In this document: positions 1-5,660 of the stretch, in pieces | Layout of the letters: each line of letters opens with the position of its first letter | Numbering within the stretch: position 1 is the first letter of the stretch | Source: Alteromonadaceae bacterium | Lineage (GTDB): Bacteria > Pseudomonadota > Gammaproteobacteria > Pseudomonadales > Oleiphilaceae | Assembly (NCBI GenBank): GCA_013393545.1 | Contig: JABXHG010000404.1 | Coordinates: forward strand, 1-7,108 | Reading direction: 5' to 3' | Length of the DNA stretch: 7,108 nt | Notes under the pieces: generated by a model | What the model was told of the DNA's origin: nothing | Databases searched by the model: none | What the model saw: only the letters and a program-made list of their open reading frames with translations | Translations under genes and position numbers: made by a program

Positions 1-166
1 GAATCGTGTTCTGGCAGGAACATCCTGATTCTACAAGAGAAAACCACTCGCCATCTTCGTTTTCAGACCGACCTCATGAATAAGCCGGGTTGATCGTATA
101 TCAAAGTAACGTTCCGCAACGGCAGTAATTGTTTTTGCGATAACTTGTTCTTCGAGAAAATGGAGG
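1..166. other. Left edge; possible 3' end of an unidentified upstream gene
   Basis: Two plus-strand frames are open from the window edge: frame 1 to a TGA at 91-93 and frame 3 to a TAA at 81-83. Either could be the tail of a gene starting outside the window, and neither peptide is recognisable, so I assign none. A small inverted repeat CAGGA-ACA-TCCTG lies at 16-28 and another, TTGAT-CGTAT-ATCAA, at 90-104. The second is a possible operator for the gene starting near 173. I see no clear sigma70 promoter. Confidence 0.25.
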
Positions 167-172
167 ATGGAA

Positions 173-1018
173 GTGTTGAAGCCATTTGATTCGTTAAGTC
201 ATGATTCGCCAGTGGTGTTTCTTTTTACGCTGTTGTCAATTCTTGCCTTGGTTTTTTATTTCCATAGGAGAGCGGGTTCTTCTTACGGGTTCTTTAACAG
301 GATCTACGCGTTAGTGATGGGCGGTGGAGAGTTTTATGATGAAGAAATAAGTCGGTTTTGGAAGGAGCGTAGGGATGTTGAAAGGTTTAATGCTCTTTTT
401 AATGTAGGGGCAAAGTCTGTAAGCGAGATAGTTAGGTTTAAGTCTTGGGTTGAGCGGTTTCGTATTGATGTGCGATTGATTGCAAACTTGAGAGGTAGAG
501 TTGATCTGGAAAAGATGAGGGTGGTTAAAGTAAGCTGGTGGGAGTCGCCTGTTCTTTTGTCTATCCTGATTCTTTTCACTGTTGTTTTTTTGTTTTTCTT
601 GTCAATTGCTGCTTCCAATTCAGCTCTTTTGAAATTTAATGACGAAGGTCAGTGGCTTTGGCTGGATCATGAGAAAGCCTATAGCACTAGGTTGCATGAT
701 TTATTCAGCGGGGGTGATGAGTGGGAAATTACAAAGTCTGAGTGTGAACAGGCTGAAGGAGATTATGGCGGCTTGCTTTTCGATTCCGGTCCGAATGAAA
801 AATCCGTGGGTTTTATATGCAACTCATTTTTTGATGAAGAGCAATCTTCTGAAGTTGAGGATACAATTAAGGAGCAGAGGTTCTTTTTTGCACCAGCGGC
901 AGCTTCATTTTTGTTTATGCTGATTCCATATCTGGAGCTGATGGCTATATCAAGAGCAGTTTGTGCCCGTCGCCATATAGCGAATAAGTACAAGAAGTAT
1001 AAAAATCATAAAAAATAA
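173..1018 (+). CDS. Unknown three-pass membrane protein (DUF6216-like by eye)
   Basis: Function unknown. From an ATG at 167 the protein would be 283 aa, but the GGAGG at 162-166 touches that ATG. The in-frame GTG at 173 has the normal 6-base spacing and is the better start (281 aa). Counting from the ATG, hydrophobic spans sit near residues 15-34, 128-148 and 238-258. The first loop (about 35-127) is highly charged and probably cytosolic. The second (about 149-237) is acidic, with Cys at about 192 and 218. The C-terminus is lysine-rich. The overall pattern, including the segment NSALLKFNDEGQWLWLD, recalls from memory the DUF6216 family of uncharacterised membrane proteins; this was not checked. 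The gene is clearly AT-richer than the operon at 2901-5660, uses AT-ending codons and has its own terminator. It looks like an independently acquired cargo gene. Confidence 0.75.
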   Translation: MLKPFDSLSHDSPVVFLFTLLSILALVFYFHRRAGSSYGFFNRIYALVMGGGEFYDEEISRFWKERRDVERFNALFNVGAKSVSEIVRFKSWVERFRIDVRLIANLRGRVDLEKMRVVKVSWWESPVLLSILILFTVVFLFFLSIAASNSALLKFNDEGQWLWLDHEKAYSTRLHDLFSGGDEWEITKSECEQAEGDYGGLLFDSGPNEKSVGFICNSFFDEEQSSEVEDTIKEQRFFFAPAAASFLFMLIPYLELMAISRAVCARRHIANKYKKYKNHKK

Positions 1019-1026
1019 TAATGCAC

Positions 1027-1060
1027 CAATGCTCTTCTGGAGTATTGCTTTAATTTTTTT
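1027..1060 (+). terminator. Rho-independent terminator
   Basis: CAATGCTC (1027-1034) pairs with GAGTATTG (1040-1047) through one G-T wobble, giving an 8-bp stem and a 5-base TTCTG loop. A CTTTAA stretch and seven T (1054-1060) follow. It starts 9 bases after the membrane-protein stop codon, so it should end that transcript and isolate it from the downstream region. Confidence 0.8.
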
Positions 1061-1380
1061 GTGGCTGATTTTTTGTAAGCTTTCTGTGGCTGAGTGATGC
1101 TTTTTGGTGAGGTGTTGCTCAGCTGGAAGGGTTCTCAAAGAAGCAATAAGAATAATAATTATCTTATTGTTCTTATTATTCGCCAGCCTGGTGCGCTACG
1201 CATGTGCGACCCTGTTTTCGAGGTGGTGCCTCCTGATAACTATGCCAAGGGAAGTGCTGGCCCAAGGCAGAGGGCGACCGCTAAGGGAAAACCCCGAAAA
1301 CCCAATGAGGAATTGTATTCAGATTCTGTAGCCGAGGGATGTCAGCCTCAAACGGTTAAGTGGCTGATAGCTTAATATCG

Positions 1381-1426
1381 TATTTCGTATCGTATTTCAT
1401 ATTATACGAAATATGAAATACGAAAT
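1381..1426. repeat. Nested inverted repeats of TTTCGTA/TACGAAA half-sites
   Basis: TATTTCGTAT (1381-1390) is the exact reverse complement of ATACGAAATA (1404-1413). Overlapping it, TCGTATTTCATAT (1390-1402) is the reverse complement of ATATGAAATACGA (1411-1423), leaving an 8-base centre. A third TACGAAA lies at 1419-1425, and a lone TATACGAAAC at 1511-1520. The half-sites match the outer arms of the 16-bp palindromes found at 3240, 3903 and 5849, but with different spacing. It could be an operator for a dimeric DNA-binding protein or a cruciform-forming site. Confidence 0.7.
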
Positions 1427-1762
1427 TATGGCTTTGGGCTGTGATGCCAAGGACGGGTAGTTGACTGACAGAACCGGCGTGCCGGCTGGGAGGGCGGAGA
1501 GATTAGTGAGTATACGAAACCTTAGCGGTAACGTCGGTTCCTATCTATGTGGGGTACGCGTTTCCCCAGTACACGAGTTTACCCTTGGAATTTTGATATT
1601 TTTTTGGAATATGCTTATGTTTTTTATATTTGATTGATTTAAAAGAGGTTTATTGAAAAATTGAGGTGGCAATGGATTAAGAGGTTTTCCTTATCTATTT
1701 ACCTTTTTTCTTCAAAATATATCATTTTGATTGACCCGCTCCCTTGGGCTTACTTTGGCTCA

Positions 1763-1790
1763 TTGAATTCTGGCTAGCATGAATTAATAA
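1763..1790 (+). promoter_or_regulatory. Candidate promoter for the HTH gene
   Basis: TTGAAT (1763-1768) and TAATAA (1785-1790) are separated by 16 bases, giving a start near 1797, just ahead of the Shine-Dalgarno at 1815-1820. Both hexamers deviate from consensus, so this is only a plausible placement. Confidence 0.35.
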
Positions 1791-1826
1791 TTCCTCCATC
1801 GAAGGTTGCTTTATGGAGGTGTGGCT

Positions 1827-2039
1827 ATGCGTGCTGAGGACTATCTTATCCAGCGCTTCGGGCTTTTGATGAGTATTAACGACCTTGCTGATTTGCTGGG
1901 TCGCTCACCTGACGGTGTACGTGTATCCCTCTACACAGATACTGAGGTGTCGAGAAAACTTAAGCCGACAATGGTGAAAGTTGGGCGTCGTGTTTATTTT
2001 CGTACACTTCACGTCAAGGACGCACTGAGCTTAGATTGA
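1827..2039 (+). CDS. Small HTH DNA-binding protein, excisionase/AlpA-like
   Basis: A 70-aa protein starting at ATG 1827, set by GGAGGT at 1815-1820 with 6-base spacing; the frame could open at TTG 1806, but that codon has no ribosome site. Residues about 15-37 (MSINDLADLLGRSPDGVR) read as a helix-turn-helix. Residues about 54-68 (MVKVGRRVYFRTLHVKDAL) look like the beta-hairpin wing and closing helix of MerR/excisionase-type small regulators, as in AlpA-like proteins. Such proteins regulate transcription or act as recombination directionality factors. Here the gene lies 99 bases before the replication-type gene, across a repeat-bearing promoter, so a role as its regulator is the simplest inference. 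TTTTCGTACA (1997-2006), a half-site of the palindrome family, falls within its 3' part. The superfamily assignment is by eye. Confidence 0.8.
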   Translation: MRAEDYLIQRFGLLMSINDLADLLGRSPDGVRVSLYTDTEVSRKLKPTMVKVGRRVYFRTLHVKDALSLD

Positions 2040-2056
2040 AAGTGTGAAAGTCTTAA

Positions 2057-2107
2057 GATTGCCTGTAAGTAATTTTGATCGCCTTTAAGCGGAAGCTTTA
2101 AAAAGCT
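2057..2107 (+). promoter_or_regulatory. Promoter with iteron-like direct repeats and palindrome upstream of the replication-type gene
   Basis: GATTGCCTGTAAG (2057-2069) recurs as GATCGCCTTTAAG (2077-2089), 11 of 13 bases identical, with a 20-base period, so on nearly the same helix face. The second copy overlaps a weak -35, TTGATC (2075-2080), which is 17 bases from a -10-like TTAAAA (2098-2103). The -10 sits in the palindrome AGCTTT-AA-AAAGCT (2094-2107). TCTTAAGA, an 8-bp palindrome, lies at 2051-2058. The layout suits autoregulation by the flanking HTH or replication-type protein. Confidence 0.5.
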
Positions 2108-2138
2108 CATAGGCTGACTTTGCAAGGATGAAAAAGGT

Positions 2139-2825
2139 ATGGCGCGCGTAAGTCCGTCAGTCGTGCAAAAAATTCTAGGAAGAGTGGTTGCCTATCATGC
2201 CGCGTTCACGCTCCTTCCTGGTGTTTCAGTTCCTGGTGCAGTCTTCCTTAGCCAAGCATTCTACTGGACACGTAACACCAAGGCGGAGGAAAGAGGCGGG
2301 TGGTTTTACAAAAATCAGCGTGGCAGAGATAGTTGGGAGTCAGAAACTGGACTTTCTCCAAAGCAGCAGGCTAACGCTAGGAAATCGCTAGTGGAAATTG
2401 GCGTGTTGGAAGAGGAGAGGAGAGATGTTCCTGCAAAAATGTGGTATCGGGTGAACTGCGAGCGTTTGCTTGAGCTTCTGGCGGAGCAATTCGACAAAGA
2501 GTCTTCTGGAAGTGGTTGTAATTCCCAGCTTTTCCCTTTAGTAGATTCTACTATCCCCTCTGGCCAATCTGGTGATCAGGATGGTCAAACCTTGATTCGA
2601 CCAAAGGGCAAATCTATTACAGAGAATACGACACAGAGTACATCAAGAAATAAAAGCGGGGCGGCCAAGGTCGAGAGTCATTCTGGGTCCGACTCAAAAT
2701 TAACGCTGGCCGAGATGGCTGAGTTGCTGGGCCAGCAAAGAGCAGACCTCATAGCCAGAAACTACGGCAGCGACAAAGTTGGAGCTCCTGCAGTAGAAGA
2801 AATGCGCAGAACCCTCCGCACATAG
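2139..2825 (+). CDS. Winged-helix replication-type protein of phages and plasmids
   Basis: A 228-aa protein. Residues about 12-115 resemble the N-terminal domain of phage/plasmid replication-type proteins, which typically carry a KILGR...AYH start, a FLSQA.YW motif (here about 37-43), a GGW.YK loop (about 53-58), an ETGLS....AR helix and a GVLEE.R....K.WYRVN wing ending near 108. This domain is expected to bind DNA. The middle (about 121-185) is Ser/Gln/Thr-rich, includes ITENTTQST and looks disordered, as in phage O-like initiators. A C-terminal segment (about 188-228) is helical and may recruit a partner. The start follows AAGGA at 2124-2128 at a long 10-base spacing. A seven-codon frame (ATG 2128 to TAA 2149-2151) overlaps the start and might couple translation. 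Replication initiator is the favoured role; a transcription regulator is possible. Confidence 0.7.
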   Translation: MARVSPSVVQKILGRVVAYHAAFTLLPGVSVPGAVFLSQAFYWTRNTKAEERGGWFYKNQRGRDSWESETGLSPKQQANARKSLVEIGVLEEERRDVPAKMWYRVNCERLLELLAEQFDKESSGSGCNSQLFPLVDSTIPSGQSGDQDGQTLIRPKGKSITENTTQSTSRNKSGAAKVESHSGSDSKLTLAEMAELLGQQRADLIARNYGSDKVGAPAVEEMRRTLRT

Positions 2826-2834
2826 AATTCAAGC

Positions 2835-2869
2835 GGCGCGGAACGGGGGTGATGGCCCCGCCCCGCGCC
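2835..2869 (+). terminator. Strong GC hairpin without a U-tract, possible terminator or attenuator
   Basis: GGCGCGG (2835-2841) pairs with CCGCGCC (2863-2869); after a 2x2 internal loop, CGGGG (2844-2848) pairs with CCCCG (2856-2860), leaving a 7-base loop. No T run follows, so it is not a classic intrinsic terminator. It sits between the replication-type gene and the transfer operon. I find no good promoter between it and 2901, so it may be an attenuator on read-through or an RNA-stabilising 5' element for the operon. Confidence 0.55.
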
Positions 2870-2900
2870 TAACCACAACTGCCTGCGTAGGGAGGCACCC

Positions 2901-3224
2901 ATGGCTAACAGACAGGGTATCACACCCGCCTTCACCGACAGTGGACTGTCACGGCTGTACCGATCACACGCGGTCGAACAGCACGCCATCCAAAGTGAGA
3001 TTCAAACTCTGGTGATCATCGCCGGTTACGCTTGCGATTTTCTCACCGAAGGGTTGGAAGCCCTTCCCGAAGACTTCTTCACCTGCATCGAGGAGATGAA
3101 AGAGGTGATGGAGTCCATCGACCTGAAAAGTCTAGATTTTGAAAAACGGTCGCTCACGCTCCAGAGAACAAAGCGGCGTCTGGAGGCCAAGGCGACCCGC
3201 CAGAATCGTCAAAAGGAGGTTTGA
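2901..3224 (+). CDS. Unknown 107-aa protein opening the transfer operon
   Basis: I do not recognise this protein. The start is firm: GGGAGG at 2890-2895, 5 bases before ATG 2901. No signal peptide or strong membrane span is apparent. The central part (about 28-50, with IQTLVIIAGYACDFLTEG) is moderately hydrophobic and helical, followed by an acidic amphipathic stretch (about 52-80). The last 25 residues are strongly basic (RTKRRLEAKATRQNRQK), suggesting nucleic-acid or membrane-surface contact. It ends 2 bases before the virB5 start, so it is almost certainly co-transcribed with the VirB5-EexN-VirB6 genes. In related operons this position can hold small regulators, but nothing in the sequence shows that function. 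It is cytoplasmic by default. Confidence 0.8.
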   Translation: MANRQGITPAFTDSGLSRLYRSHAVEQHAIQSEIQTLVIIAGYACDFLTEGLEALPEDFFTCIEEMKEVMESIDLKSLDFEKRSLTLQRTKRRLEAKATRQNRQKEV

Positions 3225-3226
3225 TT

Positions 3227-3877
3227 ATGAGCATCACAATTTCGTGCGCACGAAGAATCGCTGGTGTCGCTCTCGCGGCCACCGTCGGTCTTTCGCAGCC
3301 AGCCATGGCGGGCGGGATTCCCGTGATCGACCTGTCGAGCCTGACTCAGCAGATTTTGCAGGTCCAGCACATGCTTAACCAAATCGAGCAACTGAAAAGC
3401 CAGCTCGAAACGGCCAACAAGGAGTTGGACAGCATGAGCGGGGTTCGTGGCCTGGGCAACGTCATCGACTCGGCATATGACACCGCCGTGAACGTCGATC
3501 CTAACCAGGTGCTGAGTGACGCCGGCATCAGGGGTGCGAGCGAACACGGCCTGTCCGGTGACGTGGCGGACCTGTACGACAGCGGCAACCAGAACACGGC
3601 GACCTGGCTTGGCCAGTCCCAAAAGTCCCTGGAGCAGGCTCAGGAGCGTTTCAGCGAGCTGACCGGCTTGGTGGCTGAGGTCAATAACAGCCCGGACCAG
3701 AAAGACATTCTGGACCTCCAGGCCCGTATCGGCGCCGAACAAGTCATGCTGCAAAACGAGATGGCCAAGCTGTCCATGCTCCGTTCGCAGGCCGAGGCCA
3801 ACCAGGCCATGCACAACCAGCGCGTGCAGCAGATGCGCGTCGCGTCATCAGGGGAACCGTTCGAACTTGATTGGTAA
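3227..3877 (+). CDS. virB5: Type IV secretion protein VirB5 (minor pilin/tip adhesin)
   Basis: A 216-aa VirB5/TraC-family protein. The start is ATG 3227, 6 bases after AAGGAGGT (3213-3220); the upstream in-frame TTG 3221 has no spacing for a ribosome site. Residues 1-28 form a Sec signal peptide ending AMA, with mature GGIPVIDLSSLTQQI, the typical VirB5 mature start. Residues about 38-68 and 124-205 are long heptad-rich helices (Q/E/A-rich) that would form the helical bundle of the family; the 70-123 loop would be the appended small domain. VirB5 sits at the pilus tip and contributes to recipient contact and pilus assembly. The length is normal. Two oddities stand out. Codons 5-10 (ISCARR) are largely dictated by a 16-bp palindrome at 3240-3255. 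The C-terminal SSGEPFELD also appears near the end of the next protein, EexN. Confidence 0.9.
   Translation: MSITISCARRIAGVALAATVGLSQPAMAGGIPVIDLSSLTQQILQVQHMLNQIEQLKSQLETANKELDSMSGVRGLGNVIDSAYDTAVNVDPNQVLSDAGIRGASEHGLSGDVADLYDSGNQNTATWLGQSQKSLEQAQERFSELTGLVAEVNNSPDQKDILDLQARIGAEQVMLQNEMAKLSMLRSQAEANQAMHNQRVQQMRVASSGEPFELDW
3240..3255. repeat. 16-bp palindrome copy A, inside virB5 signal-peptide codons
   Basis: TTTCGTGCGCACGAAG; perfect except the last base. It begins 13 bases after the A of the virB5 start and encodes part of ISCARR. The same core recurs at 3903 and 5849. It could be a protein-binding operator or an mRNA hairpin (6-bp TTTCGT/ACGAAG stem with one mismatch, GCGC loop) near the ribosome-loading site. 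Confidence 0.85.
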
Positions 3878-3886
3878 GGAGGCCTT

Positions 3887-4180
3887 ATGGATGTCAGGAA
3901 AATTTCGTGCGCACGAAATATTGCCATTGTGGTTCTGGTCAGCGTTGCGCAGTCCGGGTGCTTTGATGACACCCCGGATACTGGCCCGGTGCAGACCGTG
4001 GACTGGTACAAAGCGCATGACGACGAGCGCAAGGTGACACTGGAGACGTGTGGCAACAACCCTGGCGAACTCCAGGAGACGCCGAATTGCATTAATGCAC
4101 TACAGGCGGAGCGGGCACTGTCTAGCGGTGAGCCCTTCGAGCTCGACCTGTCTAGCCTCAAAAGCGAGGAGGACTCATGA
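3887..4180 (+). CDS. eexN: EexN-family entry-exclusion lipoprotein
   Basis: A 97-aa protein. After AAGGAGG (3876-3882, overlapping the virB5 stop) ATG 3887 opens a short signal sequence with Cys25 as probable lipid site (AQSGC; Gln at -3 is unusual, normally Leu). The mature part carries the EexN hallmarks: VDWY (38-41), Cys55 followed by NNPGEL (57-62), and PNCIN.LQA (66-74). Eex lipoproteins block entry of a second copy of the same or a related plasmid by acting against the incoming mating apparatus from the recipient envelope. Its place between virB5 and virB6 matches eex between traC and traD in pKM101. The tail (78-97) is longer than I expect for the family and ends with SSGEPFELDLSSLKSEEDS, echoing both the C-terminus of VirB5 (SSGEPFELD) and its mature N-terminus (IDLSSL). 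Codons 6-11 cover a perfect 16-bp palindrome. Confidence 0.88.
   Translation: MDVRKISCARNIAIVVLVSVAQSGCFDDTPDTGPVQTVDWYKAHDDERKVTLETCGNNPGELQETPNCINALQAERALSSGEPFELDLSSLKSEEDS
3903..3918. repeat. 16-bp perfect palindrome copy B, inside eexN signal-peptide codons
   Basis: TTTCGTGCGCACGAAA, a perfect 16-bp palindrome 16 bases after the A of the eexN start. In frame it gives ISCARN, nearly the same peptide that copy A gives in virB5. It shares AATTTCGTGCGCACGAA with copy A. Confidence 0.9.
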
Positions 4181-5172
4181 ACCTGTTTGAAGGCATGTTC
4201 TCCGTCGTTGATCAGGCACTGGACCAGTACATCGTCAACACGGCTACTGACCTCATCGCTTACATCACTCCGATGTTTACCAGCATGTTGATCGTCTGGA
4301 TTGCCATCTGGGGCTATTTGATGATGTTTGGCAAGGTCAGTGAGCCCTTGCAGGAGGGCGTTTTTCGCATCCTTCGCATCGGCTTCATCATGACGCTGGG
4401 GCTGACGGTCGGTACCTATATGGGCGTCGTGGTGGACGTACTGGCTCACGGCCCGGAAAAGGTAGCAGCAGTCATCACGGGGTCCAATGGAGGCGCAGCG
4501 GCAATTTTGGACAGCCTGTTCTCCCGCGTTCTCGCCGTAGCTGATCAGGCCTGGGATAAAGCGGGAGTCATGAGTGGTGATTTCGGCATGTATCTGGTGG
4601 CAATTCTGATCATGGTGTTTGGTGGTGGTGTTGCCATCGTAGTGGCGTTCCTCCTACTGGCCAGCAAGGTCGCTACCACAGTGCTGCTGGCAATTGGTCC
4701 TCTCTTCATCATCGGCCTGCTTTTTAACGCTACCCAACGCTTTTTCGAAAGCTGGCTGGGTATGGTGATCAATTTCGGCATGCTGCTGCTTTTGGGCTCA
4801 GCCATTGGCCGAATGGTCATCGATGTCAGCGAAGCGTTCATGAACATCGTGGAATCCTCGGCAAGCAGCATGGCCAGTATGACCACAAGTGCCTATCTGA
4901 TTGCTTTTTTTGCCCTTGGCATCTTGGTGCTGAAGCAGGTTCCGGCCATTGCTTCTGCATTGGGCGGTGGTGTGGCATTGGCAACTCAGGGCGCTCTGGG
5001 ATCTGCTATGTCCGCGATGCGTCCCTCAGCAATTCGCCGTCAGTATCGCAGCGTTCAACGTGATGCACGCTTAGCAGGCAGTGCGGCAACCTCTCCTTAC
5101 CGTGGCGCCAAGTCTGCCTATCGTGCCTACCAGAAGCGTTTCGGTGCTGGCAACACGATGACAGGAGGCTAA
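4177..5172 (+). CDS. virB6: Type IV secretion inner-membrane channel protein VirB6
   Basis: A 331-aa polytopic protein of the VirB6/TraD/TrbL family, part of the inner-membrane translocation channel and known to contact the DNA substrate in Agrobacterium. Membrane spans are apparent near residues 31-51, 66-88, 138-160, 164-183, 194-214 and 238-257. The family-typical stretch GPLFIIGLLF....FFESW lies at 174-193, and a large periplasmic-type loop at about 89-137. A Gly/Ala-rich segment and a basic, cytosolic-type C-terminus (286-325, Arg/Tyr-rich) follow. ATG 4177 overlaps the eexN stop as ATGA and is preceded by GAGGAGG (4166-4172), implying translational coupling. Length is within the usual range. 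Residues of VirB6-type proteins are the suspected target of entry exclusion in several systems, so pairing with eexN is meaningful. Confidence 0.92.
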   Translation: MNLFEGMFSVVDQALDQYIVNTATDLIAYITPMFTSMLIVWIAIWGYLMMFGKVSEPLQEGVFRILRIGFIMTLGLTVGTYMGVVVDVLAHGPEKVAAVITGSNGGAAAILDSLFSRVLAVADQAWDKAGVMSGDFGMYLVAILIMVFGGGVAIVVAFLLLASKVATTVLLAIGPLFIIGLLFNATQRFFESWLGMVINFGMLLLLGSAIGRMVIDVSEAFMNIVESSASSMASMTTSAYLIAFFALGILVLKQVPAIASALGGGVALATQGALGSAMSAMRPSAIRRQYRSVQRDARLAGSAATSPYRGAKSAYRAYQKRFGAGNTMTGG

Positions 5173-5175
5173 GTC

Positions 5176-5469
5176 ATGAATAGCAATATCAAGTGGTTAG
5201 ATATCTGGCGCGACCGCGTAGCGCGGGTAAAGCGTGGGGTGGGGCTGGTCATCTCGGGCCTGTTACTGGTGGTGGGTATCCTGTTGTCTGTGGCGTTGCT
5301 CCCTGAACTGCCTGGTTTGGTCAGCGTCGCTCTTGCTGGCGATGGCGAGACTGCTCGTACCCTGTTTGTCTGTGTGGCCGGTATTGCCGTGTGTGTTCTC
5401 CAGTGGCTATGGCGCGCAACGATATATCCCGAGCTTCGGCGTGATCCACCTCAGAAGGAGACCTCATGA
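5176..5469 (+). CDS. Small two-pass membrane protein of the transfer operon
   Basis: A 97-aa protein of unknown function, starting 3 bases after virB6 with AGGAGG at 5163-5168, 7 bases before ATG 5176. A basic N-terminus (WRDRVARVKRG) precedes hydrophobic spans near 22-42 and 63-80, joined by a short loop (PELPG...AGDGETAR). The tail is charged (RRDPPQKETS). With both ends positively charged, the expected topology has both termini in the cytosol. It occupies the slot where a VirB7-like lipoprotein follows virB6 in pKM101-type operons, but there is no lipobox and it is not a VirB7. A partner of VirB6 or an accessory exclusion factor is conceivable but unproven. Confidence 0.8.
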   Translation: MNSNIKWLDIWRDRVARVKRGVGLVISGLLLVVGILLSVALLPELPGLVSVALAGDGETARTLFVCVAGIAVCVLQWLWRATIYPELRRDPPQKETS

Positions 5470-5660
5470 GCTACCGGCGCTTGACACCCGAAGAGATCGA
5501 GGACCTGCGAGCTGAGATGCGCGCTTCTGGACAGTGGATGAAAACTGAGCTGGCCAAGCGTCGCCGAGAGCATGGAGAGACGGGGGCGGTAGAGACAAGT
5601 GCCTCCCCTATTACTAATGGCGAAGCCTCCCGATCAGCCCCAGGCGACGAGCAGTTTTGA
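5466..5660 (+). CDS. Small charged protein, last gene of the operon
   Basis: A 64-aa protein of unknown function. ATG 5466 overlaps the preceding stop as ATGA, with AAGGAG at 5455-5460. Residues about 6-36 form a highly charged amphipathic helix (TPEEIEDLRAEMRASGQWM...LAKRRREH) that could be a coiled coil; the rest is Ser/Gly/Pro-rich and probably disordered. No membrane segment. The 3' third (5592-5628) is an imperfect copy of the sequence just after the stop (5659-5694), so the C-terminus may have been created or altered by a local duplication. Confidence 0.7.
   Translation: MSYRRLTPEEIEDLRAEMRASGQWMKTELAKRRREHGETGAVETSASPITNGEASRSAPGDEQF

Larger units (their letters stand above)
1061..1826. 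other. Long non-coding control region, possible replication or regulatory locus
   Basis: No convincing gene is present. Two overlapping plus-strand open frames (1094-1375 and 1104-1331) lack a well-placed Shine-Dalgarno and recognisable sequence. The region holds overlapping inverted repeats in an A/T run at 1144-1181 (CAATAAG/CTTATTG and GAATAATAA/TTATTATTC). It also has two adjacent GAAAACCC copies (1287-1303), a 6-bp TCAGCC/GGCTGA stem (1342-1367), an inverted-repeat cluster at 1381-1426 and a CCGGC-GT-GCCGG repeat at 1474-1485. A very AT-rich block runs from about 1590 to 1730; by hand count 1621-1680 has 14 G or C in 60. GC-rich repeats beside an AT-rich block, upstream of a replication-type gene, would fit an origin of replication, but there is no diagnostic iteron array or clear DnaA box. 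Confidence 0.4.

Noticed and set aside
16..28. ATCCTG near the left edge as another nic site
   Set aside because: It lacks the CCC extension and the flanking block and palindrome seen in the three units; a six-base match is expected by chance.
1094..1375. Overlapping open frames of 93 and 75 aa (1094-1375, 1104-1331)
   Set aside because: No well-placed Shine-Dalgarno, no recognisable sequence, and the hydrophobic stretch comes from an A/T-rich inverted repeat at 1144-1181.
1730..1757. TTGACC at 1731-1736 as the -35 of the HTH gene promoter
   Set aside because: No acceptable -10 at 16-18 bases; the TTGAAT/TAATAA pair downstream fits better.
3209..3814. 201-aa minus-strand open frame
   Set aside because: Antisense shadow of virB5 in high-GC3 sequence.
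3881..3918. Frameshift or pseudogene in eexN because of its atypical lipobox and repeated peptide
   Set aside because: The frame is intact, has a good Shine-Dalgarno and keeps all EexN hallmark residues; only Gln at the -3 position is unusual.
3640..4449. 269-aa minus-strand open frame
   Set aside because: It lies antisense across virB5, eexN and virB6, which have firm starts and family matches; it has no plausible family of its own.
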